Shown here one piece after another: positions 46,216-53,900 of a stretch of 64,000 nt of DNA. The position numbers were made by a program, and so were the translations under genes. The notes under the pieces are model-generated. The model made no database searches. It was not told the origin of the DNA and was given only the letters and a program-made list of their open reading frames with translations. Origin of the DNA: Prosopocoilus inquinatus (lineage: Eukaryota > Arthropoda > Insecta > Coleoptera > Lucanidae); contig CM069873.1 in assembly GCA_036172665.1 (NCBI GenBank), positions 48,268,001-48,332,000 on the forward strand. The letters are read 5' to 3'. Within the stretch, counting starts at the first letter, position 1; each line of letters opens with the position of its first letter.

Positions 46216-48250
46216 CAAAACGTGAATAACCAAATAAATAATTTTGAACCTGAAAGTAGCGTAAAATTATCAATAAAAGTTACTGTTTGCAATTATAAAT
46301 TCACAATGCAGTACCGACCCAACCGGATGTTATTACTTGTTTCGTTCAAACACGTTGAATCCTGTCTTTTCAGGTACATGACCTCTTTCTTTATTTTCTC
46401 TCTTTTTGTAATGCCGAGGCTTTAAAAAATCAAAAAATGAATTACTTAACCACACAACAGTTTCAATTCTTTGCAGTTGCTCAAAGATAACTTTATCGGG
46501 TAAGCTTCTCAATATTTTTCTTTTTCTTATCTCTACAATTACATTTCTGTACATTTTTCAAAGTTCAGTTACTCGTTATACTGAACGAACACGCCTGACA
46601 AAATTACAACCCTTCTTTACGAACTAAACGGGGGGTTAGATTTATTTTTTTCCTTAACAATCTCTTCTAGTATTATGACGTCATTGTCAACATTCTTCAG
46701 AGCTGCAAGAACTATAGATTTTTCTGCAACGGCCCCTTCAGCTCAAAAACTAAAGGGGTAACTTCTTCACCTCTTAAACCACTCCCCTAACTTAGGAGAT
46801 GACCTTCAACGATGGTCACTTCGGATGGACACATGCCATCCGCAATTTTTTTCAAGGTCAAATTGTTCCAGGATCCCGCTAGCTATACCACTGTACTACG
46901 ACCTCTTAAGTGGCACCAAATGGTTGAATTTGATTTTGAAATGCACCCAACTCGACTGTCAATCGATCTGTTGTAGTAACCGGATTTTCTTTAAAAAATT
47001 GCGAAAAAAATCTTGTTTAATCTTTAAAAGGCAACCCGAGGTACGACTCCTTCGAAGAATAAAATTTCTAAATTTTGTAAATTCACGTTGGGCATGTCTT
47101 ACATTAAGAAATTTTTTGTCTTCTTCTTCACAGATATTCTAAGCCACTTGTGCAGCCGTACTTTCCTTTTTAAACTCGTATAACAATAGGTTCAAGAATT
47201 CTTCGTTTTTGGTTATTCTTTGTAAGAACACGCAATTAAGTACGGGTTAACATTTGCGTAGTATATTGTTTAGAGAAGTATACTCTTCAATTTGCAAATA
47301 AAAAATTATATCTGGCTACCTTCGAAAAAGAATTAGTTGATAAAGAAAAAAAAACATTTTTCCGAACAATCTAATATTTGCCTGCAATGCGAGCAGTATT
47401 GTCCATATTGCGAGTAAACGCAGCAGTACTATCAGAATTACCAGTATTGGTAATGCATATAAACTACAAAAGGTCATTTTCAATTTTGCATTTGTACGGT
47501 TTACAGCAAAAACACGACACGTTCAAAAAATATGAAAATTAATTAATAGCGTATTCTCTCAGATTAATTCAGAAATAATCATCTTATGTATCCACTTTCT
47601 TCAAGAATTTACAAAAATAGAATTTTACTTTAATTCTGAAAATTTACTGCTAAAGCGAAAACAAACGGGATTTTCTTTAACTGGTATATGAAACTGTTCT
47701 GTGTATGAAACTTTTGAAATTCAATCGCAAATTAGGAAGCAAGTACGCAGTTTTTCAACTTAAAACCCAGCAAAAGGTGCTTTCTTTCGCTCACAAAATC
47801 GTGATCCAAACGTGTTTTGATTCAAAAACAGACATTCTTTTCTTGGAATCTCTCTATTTTTAAAACTTATTTGCATTGAATTATGGTTATTTACAAATGA
47901 ACTGTCAATCAAAAATTCAAGTTTTATTGCAACAACTACGAAATTCAGGTCCAAACTATTCAAAACTCGATTCAAACTTTTAAGAAAGAAAGAAAGCATC
48001 TTTAGATTGTAGACATAACGCTTCTGCATTCATTCGAGTCAAATTGGGAAATATCAGATGAAATTCATGTTAAATGGTATACAGTGTGGACACCGAGAAA
48101 TGAAGACTACTGAAGAGTAAAGTGATACAGGATATAAGATACAGGAAAATGTTATAAGAATAAGTCGTTCAGAATTAAAAGTTGTAGCTTGTACATATAT
48201 TATTATATGTTATTGAATTTCTCTTTGTAACGCAAACAAAACAAGATATA
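46216..48250. other. Non-coding stretch
   Basis: No supported gene. Near 47360 'TTTTTCCGAACAATCTAAT' is the complement of a mariner terminus like that at 40171, probably a solo end. The open frame at 46825-47142 has no recognisable domain. Confidence 0.4.
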
Positions 48251-49553
48251 CAGTGATGGCCAGAAAGTCGGCATTAAATGTAGAAAATCTTTATTTTTGA
48301 TTTTTCGAAAAAACTAATTTCTGCTTGTCTGAAAACCTATTTAGGCTGTTTCAGATATACCAAGTGAATTTTACTTATTTAGAAAATTGAGTTTTTCGAA
48401 ATGGTCGAAATCATAAAATTATTTCGCGGAAACTAATCAAGCTTTTAATGAGATTTCTTTAAATTGGGTTAATTTCGATAACAGCAAGGTCAGAAAATAA
48501 CTTAGTTTTCTTTAAATTCCGCTAAAATTGAATTTTTCAATTTTTAGACTATTCCCATAAATTCACATACTAAAACTTAAGAATACTTAAAGAATTTATA
48601 CTAAAGGGCTATTTCATTAATAGGATTTGACTTAAATTACTTTAAAATGTAAAACCATCTTTGCTTCTGTATTGTAATGTGATTTGAAGTCTTCTTTAGT
48701 CGTTTTATGAAAGAGACCTTTAGGCCCAGTTTTACAATGACGGTTTAACTTTGAGCCGAAGCTTAAATCCTTCACAACAATTGTTGAAATAATCGTTGCT
48801 AAGGGTTTAAGCCTCGGTTCAAAGTTGAACCGCATTTGTAAAACTGGACCTTAGTGATTTCCGTTGACAATTCATGACCATCTCATATTCTGCCTACTTA
48901 ATTGACTGAACAAGTAAAACTAAATAAGAAAAAAATCTCCTCATTTAGACAGCCGTAAAAGAATATTTACAGCGTTTTTGTGAAAGTAAATCATTTGCAG
49001 AGGTAGATTAGAGTTTCTGAGAGTCATTTAAATGCATATTAGGTATCGATGAGAAATATTTCTCTTAAAAAGTACCTTGCATCAAAAACGTAAAAATTAG
49101 GTCAAAATATTGCTTTTCTCTAAATAATTCAATATCTGAAGCAGTAATTAATCTTCTTTACTATTTTCTACAATTATAAATATTTGAAGTTTTCACCCCA
49201 AAAAAATTGAATTCTGAAATTAAGTTTAAGTATGTTAAATTTTGAGAGTATTCTAAAAATTGAAAAATTTAATTTTTCGGGAAATTAAAGAAAACTAAGC
49301 TATTTTCTGGCTTTGACGCAATAAAATGAAACTAACCCAGGTTAAAGAAATCTCATTGAAATCTTTATTAGTTTCCCAATAATAACAATTTTACGATTTT
49401 AATAATTTCTTTTCTAATTAAGTAAAATTCACTCGTTATTATAGCAGCTAAATAGGTTTTCAGACAAACAGAAATTGTTGCTGTAAAAAGTTTTCTGGAA
49501 AAATCAAAAATAAATATTTTTCCCTTTTGATGCCGAATTTTTGGCGATCACTA
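48251..49553. mobile_element. Tc1-type element with long (~300 bp) inverted repeats
   Basis: The left end is CAGTGATGGCCAGAAAGTCG and the right end is its diverged complement, with TA outside on both sides (48249-48250, 49554-49555). Arms of about 300 bp pair imperfectly, e.g. GTTTTCAGACAAACAGAAAT on the right against TTTCTGCTTGTCTGAAAACC on the left. There is no transposase. The loop contains the Harbinger-like MITE at 48723-48850. Confidence 0.78.
48723..48850. repeat. Small MITE nested in the Tc1-type fold-back
   Basis: The ends are GGCCCAGTTTTACAATGACG and the near-complement of GCATTTGTAAAACTGGACC. TTA is duplicated at 48720-48722 and 48851-48853. It has the same architecture as 37557-37684. 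Confidence 0.8.
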
Positions 49554-49881
49554 TAATGCCAGCGGCCTATCCTCGCAATGGAACGCAAACGGAATAAAGC
49601 CAAGATTAGGAGGAATCCTTGCGAAGGTACCCCTCTCGGGTTGGCATTTTACTTGCTTGTTAATCCCCAACACTACGACATTTAAGGAGAAATGTTTCCA
49701 ATTTTTATGATTGGTTGTCCTTGGCTGCACATGCGCTCCAAACATTTCATTGGTTACCCTTTAGCACGTTGTTGCATCCGTCGGCGTCGTCGGCTTCTAA
49801 CAAAATTTAAGCCTCCACATACAAATTGTAAGAAAATAATCTTCGGTAGTACCAGCATGTTTACAATATTTTTACAAAATT

Positions 49882-50233
49882 TTGATGCAAATCGTTTTTG
49901 ATTGCAGTGAAAACCTCGAGCAGCCTCTGTACAGCTGTTTCAGCCCTGCTTGGGGCTTCGTCAGCAGAGACGTAGCTCGAAATTCCCACTGCAAACAAAA
50001 AAGACTTGTCCAATTGATTCGCAATTGCGATGTAAGAGTGATGAACAGATAAAACAGCGACATCTTACGATCGCTTTTTGACCTGACATTGCAGTAGGAT
50101 AGACAAACTGAAGCAGATTTGCTCCTAATAAGTCCCCCATGCAAGGCGGCCATGCTTGCTGTCAAAGCATAACGAAAGTTTTAAAAAAATTTGATGCAAA
50201 TCGTTTTTGATTGCAGTGAAAACCTCGAGCAGC
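49882..50233 (-). repeat. Tandem hammerhead retrozyme-like repeat: one full 309-bp monomer plus a partial second
   Basis: The landmark TTGATGCAAATCGTTTTTGA occurs at 49882 and 50191, so the monomer is 309 bp. The second monomer breaks off at 50233 inside the hammerhead. In ribozyme sense (minus strand) the unit runs: hammerhead, CACTGCAATCAAAAACG, an A/T run, body (TTTGACAGCAAGCATGGCC ... GTCGCTGTTTTATCTGTT), TTGCAGTGGGAATT, next hammerhead. A dimer with one hammerhead per unit is the arrangement of retrozymes, whose RNAs self-cleave into monomers and circularise. There is no protein in the unit. Confidence 0.85.
49916..49980 (-). ncRNA. Hammerhead ribozyme, all paired elements intact
   Basis: On the minus strand: stem I 5' strand TCGAGC ... 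CTCTG, core CTGACGA (49964-49958), stem II AGCCC/GGGCT with a 6-nt loop, GAAA (49941-49938), a 3-bp stem III ACA/TGT with a GC loop, and the cleavage triplet GTA. Cleavage is predicted between 49930 and 49929. The stem I 3' strand CAGAG ... GCTCGA pairs perfectly with the 5' strand around an asymmetric internal loop (TACGT opposite GCT). Every invariant core base is present. Very short stem III is typical of the hammerheads in Penelope-like elements and animal retrozymes. Confidence 0.88.
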
Positions 50234-50520
50234 TACTTTTAATTGCCGATGTTCTGTTCTATTTTAGTCGATGTTTTGCCGTGAGGTTGACGGCTTCATC
50301 AAAACTTATGGCTAGTTTTTCAAATAATTTATACCAGACAAGAAACTGTTTCCCTTTATTTTTCTTTTCTTGGGCGAAAAAATGACAAAATATGTCCAGT
50401 GACCAAGAAGCTAATTGCCGTCCCTTGAACATGGCGCCCCCGTGCACTGCACGCTTTGCACACATGGTTACGGGAGCCCTGCAAGCATTGCGAGCAGATA
50501 ATCCCGCTTACGAAATGTAT
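50234..50520. other. Left flank of the young gypsy element
   Basis: 50234-50291 resembles the lead-in of the satellite at 3020-3073 (AATTGCCG, TTCTATTTTAGTCGA, GTTTTGCCGTGAGGTTGAC). The rest (to GTAT at 50517-50520, the target duplication) has no gene that I recognise. Confidence 0.55.
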
Positions 50521-50847
50521 TGTGGCGAGCCAACCTGACTTAGCGCAAGGCGTCAAGAAGTCGGTCCGCTTCGATGTGTCATCGGCCGTCACGCGTTCGG
50601 GGCCTATATCGAGCAAACTAGAATCTTCCAGCATAGAGACTTCCAGACGCCAGCAGTAAATATAAAATCGCCCGGAGTTGACTCACCAGTCAGTCGAATT
50701 CGAACAGCGATAGTCGAAGTTAGATTTTAGTGTGAAAATAAATTGTTAGAAATAAATTAGTTTTTAAGCTTTATTAAATTACGGTTAAGTTTTTATCGAG
50801 TGTTTTATTCGTTTAAATAAATAAACTCAAACCCTAGAAACGTAACA
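50521..50847 (+). repeat. 5' LTR of young gypsy element
   Basis: 327 bp, TG...CA. It carries the promoter at 50661-50695 and AATAAA-type poly(A) signals near its 3' end (several AAATAAA between 50735 and 50825). Confidence 0.95.
50661..50697 (+). promoter_or_regulatory. LTR core promoter: TATA box and initiator
   Basis: TATAAAA starts at 50661, and an arthropod-type initiator TCAGTC lies at 50690-50695 with its A at 50692, 31 bp downstream of the TATA start, the canonical spacing. The same pair exists in the 3' LTR (TATAAAA at 56873), where it could drive transcription into the right flank. Confidence 0.7.
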
Positions 50848-50936
50848 GTGGTGTCGGTGTGCGGGTTTGTGAAAATAAATAAACAATTTAAAGTAAATTA
50901 AATTTAATCAGATTATTAAATTATTAAAAAAAAACA

Positions 50937-53900
50937 ATGGCTACGAGAAAAGTTTTGTTGAAAGACTTAAAAGTGGCCGAATTAAAAACCGAATTGGAAG
51001 AACGAGAGTTAGAAACCTGTGGTTTGAAAGGCGCACTTCAACAGCGTCTCCGATCCGATTTGTTGACAGCTGGTGAAGATCCAGAGACGTTCCTTTTCGA
51101 AATTTCGTGTGGTCCCGTCGATTTTAATAAAATCTTGAAGGATGAATTTCGAGAACAATCCAGAAATTTCAAGGACGAACTTCGAGAACAATCCAGAAAT
51201 TTGGACGAGAAGTTTCTAGAACAATCTGGAAATTTCAAGGACGAACTTCGAGAACAATCCAGAAATTTGGACGAGAAGTTTCAAGAACAGTCTGGAAATT
51301 TAGAGAAGAAACTTCTAGAACAATCTGGAAATTTCAAGGACGAGCTTCGAGAACAATCCAGAAATTTAGAGGAGAAGCTTCTAGAACAATCTGGAAATTT
51401 CGATAAATTACAGAATAAATTGTTGGAACAATCTAGAGACTTAGACGAGAAATTTCTAGAGCAATCCAGAAATTTCGACGAGAAACTTCTAGAACAGTCC
51501 GGAAATTTGAAGGGTGAATTTCTAGAACAGACGAAAGGACTCGAAGATAAACTAGTGGTAAAAATATCGGAAGAAACAAGGAACTTGCAAGAAAATGTGG
51601 AAGAAATAATATTCCAGCAGGATAATAAAATCAAAAATCTGGAACAAATCATGGCGGGGTTGCGAGTGTTCGGGGATCAGCCACCAATAGAAGTACTAGA
51701 AAATAATGAAACCCGAATTGTGGAAGGACCAGCAGAAAATTCGAAATTAAAAATAAAACCACCGACGTTCGATGGAAAATCTTCTTGGCCCAACTACTTC
51801 AAACAGTTCGAAGCAGCAGCAAAGGCGAACAGATGGACGGCCAGCGAAAAAGCCACTTCGTTAATTGTGGCCTTGAGAGGGGACGCTATCGATGTGCTAC
51901 AGACGATGCCGCCAGAGGAACAAGAAGACTTCGACAAGCTGGTGAACAGGATGGAAATGCGTTACGGACAGGCCCATCTGACCGAGGTATACCATGCGCA
52001 GTTGAGGAATCGCTGTCAGAAATCCGGAGAAACTCTTCAGGAATTCGAAGCAGACGTTGCGCGTCTGGCCCAGTTGGCATATCCCACAGCTCCTGTTGAA
52101 TTCCTCAAATGTTTGACGGTGCAGGCCTTCATAGATGGAATCCGTGACCCAGACAACCAGCAGGCATTGAGAATGACCCATCCGAAGACGTCCAAGAACG
52201 CATTGGCTTATGCCTTGGAATTTGAAGCGGCGAGACGAGTCTCAAGAGGGCATGTCAAGGTGCGAGCGGCTATGGACTTCCAAGAGGAAGAAGAGGAAGA
52301 ATCCGCTAACGCCAAGGTGGGATCTGCTATAAAGGAGCGACCCAGGGAGTATACCACCGCCGAGGATGTTCGCCGCATTGTGGAACAGGTCTTCAAGCAG
52401 AAGAAACCGCTGGTGTGGCCAGGAGGAAGGACATGTTCGCAGGCGATGTCCAAAGCCCAGACAGGATCCAAGAAAGCCACAGTTAAACTAAGCCGGGTCG
52501 GTGCAGAGGGGCAAACGTCGACCCGTATTCAAAGGCCCCCAAAGACGAAAGCCAACCAAGTAATATCCCTGCGGCAGTTAACCAGCAGTATCTTCGTGGA
52601 TGTTACCATTGATGACATTCCTCACACCATGTTGTTGGATACGGGTGCGACGAAGACCATCCTAAGACCCGACGTCATTAAGTCATCTGGACGCACCGAG
52701 CCGACCAAGTGGAAACTGAAAACTGCAACTGGAACATCAGCAACTGTCCACGGTGAAGTAGAGGTTATCATCACCATTGGTTCAACTCCAATAAAACACC
52801 GTGCACTGGTGGCAGATATAGAGGACGAGGCAATTTTGGGCATAGACGTCATGTGTGCCCACGGGTTCCAATTGGACTTAAAGCGTGGCGTAATGGCGGT
52901 CAATAATGAGGAGTTGGTTCTTCATCAACGAGGGGACGTGGCCGCTCGAGTAGTCCTCGCTGAAGACGTTGTATTACCCAGCAGGACTGAGGTTATCGTC
53001 GACGCAAAACTGGACGGTGTTTTTCAAGATGGGCAAGTCATTATGGTTGAACCTAATACTGATGATCAAAGGATTGGAAGAGGAGTCCTCGTTGGAAAAA
53101 TGTTGTTGACGGCGAAGAAGGAAGTACCTGTCCGCCTGATGAACGTCAATTGTTTCTCCGTCAATATCAAGAAAGGAACAATCTTGGGAAGCTGCACCAT
53201 GGTGTCCTCCATCTCCCGCCAACTTGAAACAAACGTGCCAGAAGCGAAAGTCCCAAAGAAATTATGGGAAATGGTTATGTCAACAGCCCAGGAATTGACT
53301 CCAGACCAGAAGACAAAAGCAAAGAATCTGATCGGCCGCTATCAAGATGTATTTGAGGTAGAAAATGGATCCAAGGGAAGAACTGATGTCGTGAAACACA
53401 AAATAGAGACTGGAGAAGAAAGACCTATCCGTCAAGCTCCAAGGCGATTACCGTTGGCGAAGCGTGAGGAAGCGGAACGCATTATTCGCGAGATGGAAAA
53501 GGATAATGTAATAGAACCATCAAGCAGCCCGTGGGCGTCACCAGTAGTGCTTGTGAAGAAGAAGGATGGGTCCACCAGGTTCTGTGTAGACTACCGGTTA
53601 CTCAATAATGTCACCAAGAAGGACAGCTATCCCTTGCCACGGATTGATGATACCCTGGACACCCTGGCCGGCTCAAAGATCTTCTCAACTTTGGACTTAA
53701 AGAGTGGATATTGGCAAGTGGAGCTGGCGCCCGAAGATCGAGAAAAGACGGCGTTTTCCATTGGTATGGGTCTGTGGCAGTTCACAGTGATGCCATTCGG
53801 ATTATGTAATGCCCCAGCGACATTCGAGAGGTTAATGGAGACGGTTCTGAAAGGTCTGTCCTGGACAACGTGCATGGTGTACCTTGACGACATAATTGTC

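Noticed and set aside
46825..47142. 105-residue open frame
   Set aside because: No domain, odd composition, no splice or promoter context; likely chance in a repeat-derived stretch.
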